DNA of 64,000 nt from Chondrosia reniformis. Lineage: Eukaryota; Porifera; Demospongiae; Chondrillida; Chondrillidae. The DNA lies in assembly GCA_947172415.1 (NCBI GenBank), contig OX359202.1:3756001-3820000 (forward strand), in the 5' to 3' direction. Shown one piece after another: positions 22,406 through 33,749 of the stretch; the stretch's first letter is position 1; every line of letters begins with the position of its first letter. Below the pieces are notes generated by a model. The model was not told the origin of the DNA and searched no databases. It saw only the letters and a list, made by a program, of their open reading frames with translations. Position numbers and translations under genes: made by a program.

Positions 22406-25400
22406 TAGTTGTTAATATTTGCTATGTACTAGAAGTATATTCAAGTGGTATGTTCTATATAGTATTATGTACTCGTTCTATGAACTATATAGTAGTATTT
22501 AATAGTTTCTAGTTGTATGTACTAGTTGTATGTACCAGTGGTATGTAATATGTTTATGTACCAGTTGTTGATTCTTGTACTAGTTATACTATGTACTAGT
22601 TGGGTTCTATTTGTATGTACTAGATACTTGTTGCATGTACTAGTTGTATTAACTAGTTTTATGAACTAGTTCTATGTACTGTTTATATGAACTAGTTATA
22701 TGTACCAGTTATATGTACTAGTTTTATGTACTAGTAGTATGTACTAGTTATATTTACTAGCTCTATGTACTATTTGTGTGTACTAATTGTATGCACTAGT
22801 TGTATGTACTAGTTGTAGGTTCTAGTACTAGTTAAACTAGGTACTAGGTAGGTGCAATATAGTTATATGTACTGGTAACTACTTGTGTGTACTTGTTATA
22901 TAAAGTAGTTATATGACCTAGTTGTATATACCAGTTGCATGTCCTAGTTGTATATACCAGTTATAAGTCCTAGCTGATTGTACTATTTACTTGTTTTATG
23001 TACAAGTTGTGTGTAGAAGTTCAATGTTCCAGTTGCATGTTTACGTTACTATTTGTATGTACTTGTTATATGTACTAATTTTATCTACTAATTGTATGTA
23101 CAAGTTGCATGTACTAGTTGCATGTACATGTTGTGCGTAATTGTACTAGTTGTTAGTAGTAGTTGTATGTACCAGTTGTGTGTAATTGTACTAGTTGTAT
23201 GTACTAATTGTATGTACTAGGTATGTAGTTGTTAGTTGTATGTACTAGTTGTAAGTACTAGTTGTATGTACTATGTGTAGGTACCAGTTGTTGATTTTTG
23301 TACTACTTATACTATGTCCTAGGTAGGTTTTAGTTGTATCTACGAGATACTTGTTGCATGTACTAGTTGTATGAACTAGTTTTATGAACTTGTAGTATGT
23401 ACTAGTTATATTTACTAGCTGTATGTACATTTGTGAACTAAATGCATGCACTACTTGTATGTACTAGCTGTATGTATTCAATATTATTTGTATGTACTAG
23501 TCGAATATAGTAGTTATTTGTACTAGTTGAATGTATAAGTAGTGTGTAATTGTTGTATGTACTAGTTATATGTACTAGTTATATGTACTATTTGTATGTA
23601 CTAGTTATATGTACTACTTGTATGTACTACTTGTATGTAATAGTTGCATGTACTAGTTATATGTACTAGTTACTAGTTATAAGAACTAGTTGTACCTATT
23701 ATTTTATATACTAGTTGTATGTACTAATTGTATGTATATACCAGTTGTATGTACTAGTTAAATGTACTTATTTTATATATATACTAGTTGTATGTATTAG
23801 TTTCTAGTTGTTTTTACTAGTTTTATGTACTAGTTCTATGTACTAGTTGAAGTAATAATTGCATGTACTAGTTGTATTTACTAGAACTATCTATATTTAC
23901 TAGTTTTAGGTACTAGTTGTATGTATTAATTGTATGTAGTAGTTGCATGTGCTAATTGGATGTACAAGTTCTGTGTACTAGTTGTATGTATATACTGGTT
24001 CTATTTACTAGCTTTGTACTAGTTGTGTGTTCTAGTTGTATTTACTAGATACTAGTTGTATGTACTAGTTGTATGTACTAGTTGTATGTACTAGTTGTAG
24101 TTACTATTTGTATAAACTATTTGTATGTGTGTGTACTAGTTATATGTAGGAGTTGTATGCACTAGCTTTATGTACTAGTTGTATGTACTATTTACATTTA
24201 CTAGGTATACGTGTATGTACTAGTTATATTTAGTAGGTGTATGTTCTAGTTATATGTCCTAGTTGTATGTACTAGTTGCATGCACTAGTTGTATGTACAT
24301 GTTGTAGGTACTAGTACTAGTTATATTTACTAGATATAGGTACTGGTTGTATGTAGTAGTGGGATATAGTAGTTGTATGTACTAATTGTTTGTACTAGTT
24401 GTATGTACTAGTTGTAGTATATACTAAATGTAAATACTAGCTATGTACTAGTTGTATGTACTAGTTATGTACCCGTTGTACGTACTAGTTGTATGAATAT
24501 ACTAGTTGTATGTAGTTTCTATGTACTAGTTGTAAATACAAGTTGTATATTCTAGTATTATGCACACGTTCCATGAACTAGGTGTATGTACTAGTTTCTA
24601 GTTGTGTGTCCTATTTGTATGTACTAGCTGTATGTACGTTTTGTATGTACTTGTTGTATGTACTAGGTGTATGTACTACTTTTATATACTAGTTATATAT
24701 GTATGTACTGGTTATATGTAGTAGTTGTATGTAACAGTTGTATGTACAAGTTGTCAGTACTACGTGTATGTGCTAGCTGTATGTACCAGTTGTATGTCCT
24801 AGCTGATTGTACTATTTACTAGTTTTATATATGTAAAAGTTATGTGGAGTAGTTCAATGTACTAGTTGTATGTTTTCTTTACTATTTGTATGAACTAGTT
24901 ATATGTACTAATTGTATATAAAAGTTGCATGTACTACTTGCATGTACTAGTTGCATGTACATGTTGTGCGTACTAGTTCAATGTACTAGTTCTTTGTACT
25001 CGTTATTAGTTGATAGTAGTAGTTGTATGTACTAGTTTTATGTACTTGTTCCAGTTATATGTACTAGTTGTAGGTACTAGTTGTATTTATTAGTTGCAAG
25101 TACAATTTGTATATCCTCTTTGAATGTACTAGTTAATCGTTGTATAGTCTAGTTGTATGTACTAGTTGTACGTACTATATGTATGTACTAATTGTATATA
25201 CAAATTGTATATACTAGGTGTATACAGTAGTTGTATGTTCTAATTGTTTGAACTAGTTCTATGTACTATATGTACAAGTTTTATGTACTAGTAGTATGTA
25301 CTAGTTATATTTACTAGCTCTATGTACTATTTGTGTGTACTACTTGTATGCACTAGTTGTATGTACTATTTTGCCTAATTGTATGTCCCAGTTTTGTGTA

Positions 25401-25659
25401 ATTGTTGTATGTACTAGTTGTATGTACTATTTATATGTAGTAGTTGTATGTAGTAGTTGTATATACTACTTATATGTACTCGTTACATTTGTATGTGCTG
25501 GGAGTATGTACTACTTGTTTGTACTAGTTATATACTAGTTGTACGTACTACTTATATGTACTATATATATGTGTATGTACTAGGTATATGTACTACTTGT
25601 ATGTACAGAGCTGTATTAGCTGGTTGTATTTACTAATTCTATGTATTAGTTGTATGTTC
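22406..25659 (+). repeat. 13-bp satellite, forward array, segment 6
   Basis: About 3.25 kb of satellite with no gene. It includes the CCAGTTGTTGATTC block (22560) with a variant at 23284. The 67-codon frame at 25335-25538 is a reading of the repeat with a 13-residue period (CTSCMYYLYV...). Confidence 0.95.
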
Positions 25660-25661
25660 TA

Positions 25662-25978
25662 CGGTGCAGTCCACCTAATTCGAATCTCCAGGGAATCAGA
25701 AAAATTTGAAATAATAGGAATTTTGAATTAACAGGATTATGTTCAAAATAGCCAAGTGATGTCTAAACACCAAATATACATTTGAAATATAATGAAAAAA
25801 ATTACGCAGCCAAGTAGCAGTAGCAATGTCCTTTTTCTTCTTTCCAGATGGAGCGTTATCCAAGAGATGGATAATCTTTAGTTTTCGTTCCAGAAAAAGT
25901 GATTAGTAACGTGAACGTTGTATAGCTGGAGAATAACACGGTACTGAGAATGATTAATGACGATTTAGCTAAGTATGA
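25662..25978. mobile_element. Truncated Tigger-like DNA transposon (left end only)
   Basis: Nearly identical to the left ~320 bp of the element at 27578-29013, starting CGGTGCAGTCCACCTAATTC after a TA. It stops abruptly near GATTTAGCTAAGTATGA, where satellite resumes. The right terminal repeat is missing. The left satellite flank also matches that of the complete copy (see findings). Confidence 0.85.
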
Positions 25979-27577
25979 TTATATGTAGTAGCTTAATGTA
26001 CTTGTTATATGTCCTAGTTGTATGTAATAGTTGCATGCAGTAGTTGTGTGCACAAGTTGTATGTACTAGTTGCATGCACTAGTTGTATGTACTAGTTGTA
26101 TGTACTAGTTGCATGTACTAATTATATTTACTAGTTACTAATTTATCAACTTGTTGGACCTACGAATCTTATGTACTACTTGTATGTACTAGTTGTATAT
26201 ACTAGTTGTATGTATATACCAGTTGTATGTACTAGTTAAATGTACTAGTTGCATATATGTACTAGTTGTTTGTATTAGTTTCTAGTTGTATCTACTAGTT
26301 TCTAGTTGTATGTACTATGTGTATGTACTATCCATATATACTAGTTATATGTTAATGTATTAGTTTTATGTAGTAGGTGTGTGTAGTTGGTATATATACT
26401 AGTTGAAAGTACTAGTTGTATGTTCTAATTGTATGTACACGTTCTGTGTATTAATAGTATTTTATACTAGTTGTATGTACTAGCTTTGTACTAGTAGTAT
26501 GTACTAGTTGTATGTACTAGATTTTTTAACTAGTTGTAGGTTCTGGTACAAGTAATACTAGGAACTAGGAAGGAAGTCGTTCTACATTCTACTTTTTGTT
26601 TGTTTTTACTAGTTTTATGTACTAATTGTATGTACTAGTTGTATGTACCAGTTGTGTGTAATTGTATGTACTATTTATATGTACTATTTATATGTTTATG
26701 TACTAGGTAAATGTACCACTTGTATGTACTAGCTGTATGTGCTGGTTGTATGTACTAATTGTATGTACTTGTTGTATGTACTAGTTGTATGTACTAGATA
26801 TGAACCAGTTGTATGTACAAGATATATGCACTAGTTGTTTGTACTAGCTATATACTAGTTTTATGAAGTAGTTGTATGTACTGGTTGTGTGTACTAGTTG
26901 TATGTCATTGTCGCATGTAATAGTTATATGAACTAGTTGTATGTACTGTTTATATGTACTAGTTATATATACCTGTTATATATACTAGTTTTATGTACTC
27001 GTAGTATGTACTAGTTATATTTACTAGCTGTATGTACTATTTGTGTGTACTAATTGTATGCACTAGTTGTATGTACTATTTGTAGGTTCTACTACTAGTT
27101 ATATTATGTACTAGGTAGGTAGAATATAGTTATATACTAGAAACTACTTGTATGTACTTGTTATATAAAGTAGTTATATGACCTAGATGTATATACCAGT
27201 TGTATGTCCTAGTTGTATGTATCAGTTGTATGTCCTATGCTGATTGTACTATTTACTAGTTTTATGTACAAGTTGTGTGTAGTAGTTCAATATACTAGTT
27301 GTATGTAGTCGTTATTAGTTGATAGTAGTAGTTGTATGTACTAGTTTTTTGTACTTGTTCAAGTTATATGTACTAGTTGTAGGTACTAGTTGTATTTATT
27401 AGTTGCAGTTACGATTCGTATGTCCTCTTTGAAGGTACTAATTAATAGTTGTATAGTCTGGTTGTATGTACTAGTTGTACATAGTATTTGTATGAACTAA
27501 TTGTATGTACAAATTGTATATACTAGGTGTATGTAGTAGTTGTATTTACTAATTCTATGTACTAGTTGTATGTTCTA
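25979..27577 (+). repeat. 13-bp satellite, forward array, segment 7
   Basis: About 1.6 kb of satellite separating the two Tigger-like copies. It includes the block with a variant of ACAAGTTATACTAGGAAC (about 26547). It contains no gene. Confidence 0.95.
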
Positions 27578-29013
27578 CAGTGCAGTCCACCTAATTCGAA
27601 TCTCCAGGGAATCAGGAAAAAATTGAAATAATATGAATTTTGAATTATCAGGATTCAGTACAAATTAGCCAAGTGATGTCTAAACACCAAATATACATTT
27701 GAAATATAATGAAAAAGAGGAAATTACGCAGCCAAGTAGCAGTAGCAATGTCCTTTTTCTTCTTTCCAGATGGAGCGTTGTCCAAGAGATGGATAATCTT
27801 TAGTTTTCGTTCCAGAATAAGTGATTGGTAACGTGAACGTTGCATAGCTGGAGAATAACACGGTACTGAGAATGATTAATGACGATTTAGCTAAGTACGA
27901 TTGCCACCTAAATGACTTTGAGCTCGCTTATTTGTGTTGAAATACTTCCGTATTCTCTACGAAATAAACGAAAATTCCCAACGAAATTGATATACTGGGA
28001 CTATACAAGGAACCACAGGCACCGTATGGCTGTTCCGCGTTAAATTTCGTTAAACCGTTATCGCTTTTACAAATTAATTTCTTGGCATAGGAATAACTAA
28101 TGCCTTTTAAAATTTATATTTAAAGTCTTTATGGTTAGAATATTAGGCTTACAAATTTTGAAGGGCATCGAATAAACGTTTTCTTCGAAATTCTCCAACG
28201 AATTAGCACCCGTTTACAACACTCATAAGGTTTGTGCTTAATTTTTGGAAGAGCTACAGCCAATTTCTCTACATCATTGGAATCCTTATAGGTTGAACTA
28301 AAAATCTGTCGGCCTCGGTTTTAATACAGCTTTCCTTTCTCGAGATAATAAAGAAAATGTCACTATTAAGTGTAATTAACAAGCACAAATTTGGCCATAA
28401 CTTGACTAATGAAGAAGGAATCGATACCAAGGCCAACAGTTTTGTATAGCAACACTTACTGATCACTATGAAACCATCGGTCCAACTGTTCTTCTAGACT
28501 AAGTACAAAACGATTTTCTTCACAACAACACTTTGCCGACATTTTCGGCAGTTGTAACGATAGTCATAAATACAGTTAAATAAATTCATTGTCATTTAAC
28601 ACCTATCGTGTTTTGTCTAACGCAAAACAGTTAACAGTACTTTTGGAAGTGCAATAGTTGGCCATCATTGGCTGGGCGCACGTATACATATATTTACAGC
28701 TTTGGCTAAAGTGTTTATTTCACAAGTGAAAATGGCCTAAAATCGTTCAACGAAATACCAAGAAAAGCCAAAGCAATTCGTAATGCTTGGTAAACATATT
28801 GATTTTTCCGGTTTGTAACCGATAACGCTAAATAACGCATTCACTCTAACGATTAAAAAACGAACATTCTTTACTAATTAGCGATTGTTATGTGACGATC
28901 GCTATAACGCAACATATACCTCGGGAACAGCCATAAGGTACCAGTGACCGGAGTTCTATTCGAAATAGGCGAAATTTCGTCGAAAACGGATTCGAATTAA
29001 GTGAACTACACTG
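27578..29013. mobile_element. Tigger/pogo-like DNA transposon, 1436 bp, decayed
   Basis: Terminal inverted repeats: the left end CAGTGCAGTCCACCTAATTC (27578) pairs with the complement of the right end, where GAATTAAGTGAACTACACTG ends at 29013. A TA duplication flanks both ends (27576-27577 and 29014-29015). A remnant of the transposase N-terminus lies on the minus strand near the left end. The remaining ~1.1 kb carries no intact frame. Tigger/pogo elements insert at TA and encode a CENP-B-related transposase; the assignment rests on terminus, target and the helix-turn-helix remnant. Confidence 0.8.
27648..27845 (-). pseudogene. Tigger-like transposase N-terminal helix-turn-helix remnant
   Basis: The minus-strand frame contains LERKLKIIHLLDNAPSGKKK followed by KDIATATWL. 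This resembles the first helix-turn-helix of Tigger/pogo/CENP-B proteins (a lysine-rich KL-x-II-x-LL-D helix, then a second helix starting with KDIA). The frame degenerates after about 35 residues into an unrelated hydrophobic reading. The same DNA occurs in the truncated copy at 25662-25978. No DDE catalytic domain was found elsewhere in the element. The call rests on one short motif and moderate similarity. Confidence 0.55.
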
Positions 29014-30335
29014 TAGTTGTATGTACCAATTGTATGTAAAAGATGTATGCACTAGTTCTTTATACTACCTATATACTAGTTTTATGAACTAGTTGTATGT
29101 ACTAGTTGAATGTACTAGTTGTATGTACTAGTCGCATGTACTAGTTATATGTACTAGTTAGTAGTTGTATGAACTAGTTGTACATATTTATTTTATGTAC
29201 TAGTTGTATGTTCTAGTTGTATGTATATACCAGTTGTATGTACTAGTTATATGTACTAATTATATATATATACTAGTTGTATGTACTAGTTTCTGGTTGT
29301 ATTTACTAGTTTTATGTACTAGTTAAAGTACTAGTTATAAATACTAGTTGTATGTAGTAGTTGCATGTGCTAATTGTATGTACAAGTTCAGTGTACTAGT
29401 TGTATGTATATACTAGTTGGATGTACTAGCTAGGTACTAGTTGTATGTTATGGTTGTATGTACTAGATACCAATTGTATGTACTAGTTGAAAGTACTAGT
29501 TGTTTGTCCTATATAATTGTATGTACTAGTTGCATGCACTAGTTGTATGTACTAGTTGTATGTACTAGTCGCATGTACTAATTATATTTACTAGTTACTA
29601 ATTTATCAACTTGATGGACCTACGAATTTATGTACTACTAGTATGTACTAGTTGTATATACTAGTTGCATGTATATACCAGTTGTATGTACTAGTTAAAT
29701 GTACTAGTTTTATATATATACTGGTTGTTTGTATTAGTTTCTAGTTGTATGTACTAGTTTCTAGTTGTATGTACTATGTGTATGTAGGATATAGGACTAT
29801 CCATATACACTAGTTATATGTTGATGTATTAGTTATATGCAGTAGGTACACGTTCTGTGTATTAATAGTGTTTTTATACTAGTTGTATGTACTAGCTTTG
29901 TACTAGTAGTATGTACTAGTGGTATGTACTAGATTTTTTAACTAGTTGTAGGTTCTGGTACAAGTTATACTAGGAACTAGGAAGGAATTCGTTCTATATA
30001 CTACTTGTTTGTTTGTTTGAACTAGTTTTATGTAATAATTGTATGGATTAATTGTATGTACTAGTTGTAGGTTCAAGGTCTAGTTATATTAGGTACTAGG
30101 GAGGTGCTAGTTGTATGTACCAGTTGTGTGTAATTGTACTAGTTGTATGTACTATTTATATGTTCTCTTTATATGTTTATGTACTAGGTATATGTAATAC
30201 TTGTATGTACTAGCGGTATGTGCTGGTTCTATGTACTAATTGTATGTACTTGTTGTATGTACTAGTTGTATGTACTAGATATGAATCAGTTGTATGTACA
30301 AGATGTATGCACTAGTTGTTTGTACTAGCTATATA
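29014..30335 (+). repeat. 13-bp satellite, forward array, segment 8
   Basis: About 1.3 kb of satellite between two DNA transposons. It includes a copy of the block with ACAAGTTATACTAGGAAC (29959). It contains no gene. Confidence 0.95.
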
Positions 30336-31098
30336 CAGTGGGCCCTCATTTATCCGGACCTGATTTATCCGGAAATCTCATATATCCGGTGTTTGAACTT
30401 AGGAACAAACATTTTGCCATACAAAAGTATAGGAAATTATACTGAGTTATCCGAAACTGGGATATCCGTATCCGGCACTGCAGCGTGGGAACCAAGCGCT
30501 GATTCTCCATACATTTTACACTTATCCGTCCGACTTTGAAGTATGGCTACAAAATCAAGTTCCAAGCGTGCCAGAGTTTCTATCTCGGTTTCTTTGAAGA
30601 AGAAGATATGTGCCTACAAGAAGAGCTACCCAAAGGCTACACAAGAAGAAATTCGTTCACTTATTTTTAAAGAAGATTCTGTTGATATCGGGCGAACAAC
30701 GATTAGTGATATCCTTCGTGATGCAGACAAGTGGGAAAGCGTTGAGGACTCCAGCTCGACCAAGCACTGTCAGGGACGTTTTGCGCAGCTAGAGGAGGCT
30801 CTTTGGATTTGGTTCGGCAATATTCGCTCTCAAAGTTTGTCCATTTCAGATGATATGTTGTGGGAGAAAGCCAAAGTGTTTGGAGAATCGTTAGGAGTTA
30901 TTGGATTGACCTATTCCAGCGGGTGGCCGCAAGGCTTTAAGAAATGTCATGGCATCAAGGCTTGTACTATATAGCACTGTCTTTCTGTCTTTCTTCCATG
31001 ATAAAGGTAACTGTATGTCTATATTTGTTATCCGACATCTCATTTATCCAGCACATTTTGCTGGGAACAAATGTCGTCGGATAAATGAGAGCCCACTG
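30336..31098 (+). mobile_element. Tigger/pogo-like element, 763 bp, internally reduced
   Basis: The left end CAGTGGGCCCTCATTTATCC (30336) is matched by the complement of the right end (GGATAAATGAGAGCCCACTG, ending 31098), with one mismatch. TA flanks both sides (30334-30335 and 31099-31100). Subterminal copies of TATCCGG (about 30380 and 30403) may be extra transposase sites. The interior carries one open frame at 30543-30974. Confidence 0.9.
30543..30974 (+). CDS. CENP-B/Tigger-type DNA-binding protein lacking the DDE nuclease domain
   Basis: An uninterrupted 143-codon frame with an ATG just inside the element. The basic N-terminus (KSSSKRAR) is followed by a CENP-B N-type helix-turn-helix at about residues 13-60 (SLKKKICAYKKSYPKATQEE, then GRTTISDIL). 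A Tc5/CENP-B-type second helix-turn-helix at about residues 80-138 has LEEALWIWF, LWEKAKVFGESLG, SSGWPQGFKKCHGIK. Full Tigger transposases are about 450-600 aa and continue into a DDE domain; here TAG follows directly after the second domain. The protein would bind DNA but could not cut it. It sits between matched terminal repeats inside the satellite. Being open and intact is notable among so many broken frames, but expression is unknown. It may be a deletion derivative whose ORF survives by chance, or a repressor-type product. Confidence 0.75.
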   Translation: MATKSSSKRARVSISVSLKKKICAYKKSYPKATQEEIRSLIFKEDSVDIGRTTISDILRDADKWESVEDSSSTKHCQGRFAQLEEALWIWFGNIRSQSLSISDDMLWEKAKVFGESLGVIGLTYSSGWPQGFKKCHGIKACTI

Positions 31099-33350
31099 TA
31101 CTAGTTTTATGAAGTAGTTGTATGTACTAGTTGTATATACTAGTTGTATGTCATAGTCACATGTACTAGTTATATGTAAATGTTACTAGTTGTGTGAACT
31201 ACTTGTACCTACTAATTTTATGTACTAGTTGTATTTACTCTTTGTAGGTATATACTAGTTTTATGTACTAGTTAAATGTACTAGTGTTATATATATACTA
31301 GTTGTATGGAATAGTTTCCACTTGTATGTACTAGTTTTATGTACCAGTTCTATGCACTAGTTGTATGGACTATTGATAAGGACTAGGTATATGTGTATGT
31401 ACTAGTTGTATGTAGTAGGTGTATGTACTAGTTAAATATCCTAATTGTTTGTACTGGTTGTATGTTCTAGTTGAATGTACTAGTTGTATGTACCAGTTGT
31501 TTGTTACTATTTGTGTGTACTGTTAGGATGTACTAGTTGTATGTACTAATTGCATTTTCAAGTTGTATGCACTAGTTTTATGAAGTAGTTCTATTTATAT
31601 TTCCTAGTTGTAGGTACTAGTTATATGTAGCAGATGTATGTACTATTTGTATCTACTATTTGTATGTACTACCAGTTATATGTATGTATTAGTTATATGT
31701 TCGTAAACTAGTTATATATACTAGTTGTATGCACTAGCTGTATGTATTACTTGTATGTACTATTTATAATTACAAGGTATACGTGTATTCACTAGTTATA
31801 TGTAGTTGGTGTATGTACTAGTTATATATACTAGTTGTTTGTCCTAGTTGTATGTACTAGTTGAATGTACTAGTTATATGTACTAGTTACTAGTTGTATG
31901 AACTACTTGTATGTACTATGTTTATGTACTATTTATATGTACTAGTAATATTTTCATGTATTAGTTATATGTGGTAGACGTGTGTACTAGTTATATGTAC
32001 AAGTTGCAAGTACTAGTTGTATGTACTAATTGTATGGACTAGTACTAGTTATATTTACTAGTTGTAGGTACTAGTTGTATGTACTAGTTGTATGTATACA
32101 CTATTTATAAATAATACCTATGCACTAGTTTTATATACATGTAGTCCGTTTCAGTATTATGTACTCGTTCTATGTTCTAGTTGTATGTACTAGTTGTATG
32201 TACTAATTGTATGTACTATGTGTATGTACTATTTATAAGTGCCAATTATATGTTTATGTACTAGTTATATGTACTAGTTGTATGCACTAGATGTATGTAC
32301 TAGTTGTATGTACTATTCATAATTACTAGGTATATGTGTATTTACTAGTTATTTGTAGTAGATGAATGTACTAGTTGTTTGTCCTAGTTGAATGTACCAG
32401 TTGTATGTACTAATTGTATGTGCTAGGTGTGTGTATTATTTGGTATGTACTAGTTGTATATACTATTTGTATGTACTAGTTTTGTGCAAGTTGTATGTTA
32501 TAGTTGTATGTATACACTAATAATTAAAATTAGCTGTGTACTAGAAGTATATTAAAGTTGTATGTTCTATATAGTATTATGTACTCGTTCTATAAACTAG
32601 TAGTGTTTACTAGTTTCTAGTTGTATGTGCTAGTTGTTAGTACTAGCTCTATGTACTATGTGTATGTACCAGTTGTTGATTCTTGTACAACTTATATTAT
32701 GTACTAGTTAAGTTCTATTTGTATGTACTAGATACTTGTTGCATGTACTAGTTGTATGAACTAGTTTTATGAACTAGTTGTAAGTACTAGTTGTATGTAC
32801 TAGTAGTATGTACTAGTTATATTTACTAGCTGTATGTACTATTTGTGTGTAATAATTGTATGCACTAGTTGTATGTACTAGTTGTAAGTTCTAGTATAGG
32901 TACTAGGTAGGTACTATATAATTATATTTACTAGAAACTATTTGTATGTACTTGTTTTATAAAGTAGTTATATGACCTAGTTTTATATACCAGTTGTATG
33001 TCCCAGTTGTATGTACCAGTCGTATGTCCTAGCCGATTGTACTATTTATTAGTTTTATGTACAAGTTGTGTGTAGTAGTTTAATGTACTAGTTGTATGTA
33101 CTCGTTATAAGTTGTTAGTAGTAGTTGCATATACTAGCTTTATGTACTTGTTCCAGTTATATGTACTAGTTGTAGGTACTAGTTGTATTTATTAGTTGCA
33201 AGTACGATTCGTATGTCCTATTTGCATGTACTAGTTGTATGTACTAGTTAATAGTTGCAGAGTCTAGTTGTATGAACTAGTTGTATGGACTAATCGTATG
33301 TACTAATTCTATATAGAACTAGGTGTATGTAGTAGTTGAATGGTCTAATT
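31099..33350 (+). repeat. 13-bp satellite, forward array, segment 9
   Basis: About 2.25 kb of satellite with no gene. It includes the ~330-bp block beginning CTGTTAGGATGTACT (31520) and the CCAGTTGTTGATTC block (32669). Confidence 0.95.
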
Positions 33351-33749
33351 AGGGGCTGCCTGTGGCAGCCCCTTATATTGTTTTCATATGCAGATTACTT
33401 TGTACGCCTTCATGTTACGGAAAGATATATATATATATATATATATATATAATACGGGTTCATACGCAACTGTTATAACACTTATTTTATACGTCGGTAT
33501 ATGTATAATTCAAGTTCATACGCAACTATTGTAACACTTAATTTATACGTCAACACATCATTTTTGCAAATGGCGGTGTTCAGGAAGCTTTAGTTAACGA
33601 AGCTTTTCCATTGTTATTTATAAAGTTCAGGACACTTAAGCATCCTCAATCGTTAGTATTACGAATATATATATTAAATCCCAACGATGCGGCCAAGTAG
33701 TTCGAGTTAATTCGGGGGCGGCAGCCCCGCGAGTTTTTAAACTCGAACT
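33351..33749 (+). mobile_element. Hairpin-ended ~400-bp repeat family, copy 2 (most complete)
   Basis: It begins with a perfect hairpin, AGGGGCTGCC (33351-33360), loop TGT, GGCAGCCCCT (33364-33373). A (TA)n tract lies near 33430. It ends with GGCAGCCCC (33720-33728) and the hairpin CGAGTTTTTAAACTCG (33730-33745). The start and end therefore carry complementary GGGGCTGCC words. It shares its internal words with copies 1, 3 and 4 and has no coding frame. Confidence 0.8.

Noticed and set aside
28269..28466. 65-codon minus frame in the Tigger-like element
   Set aside because: No transposase motif that I can identify; could be a decayed stretch but unsupported.
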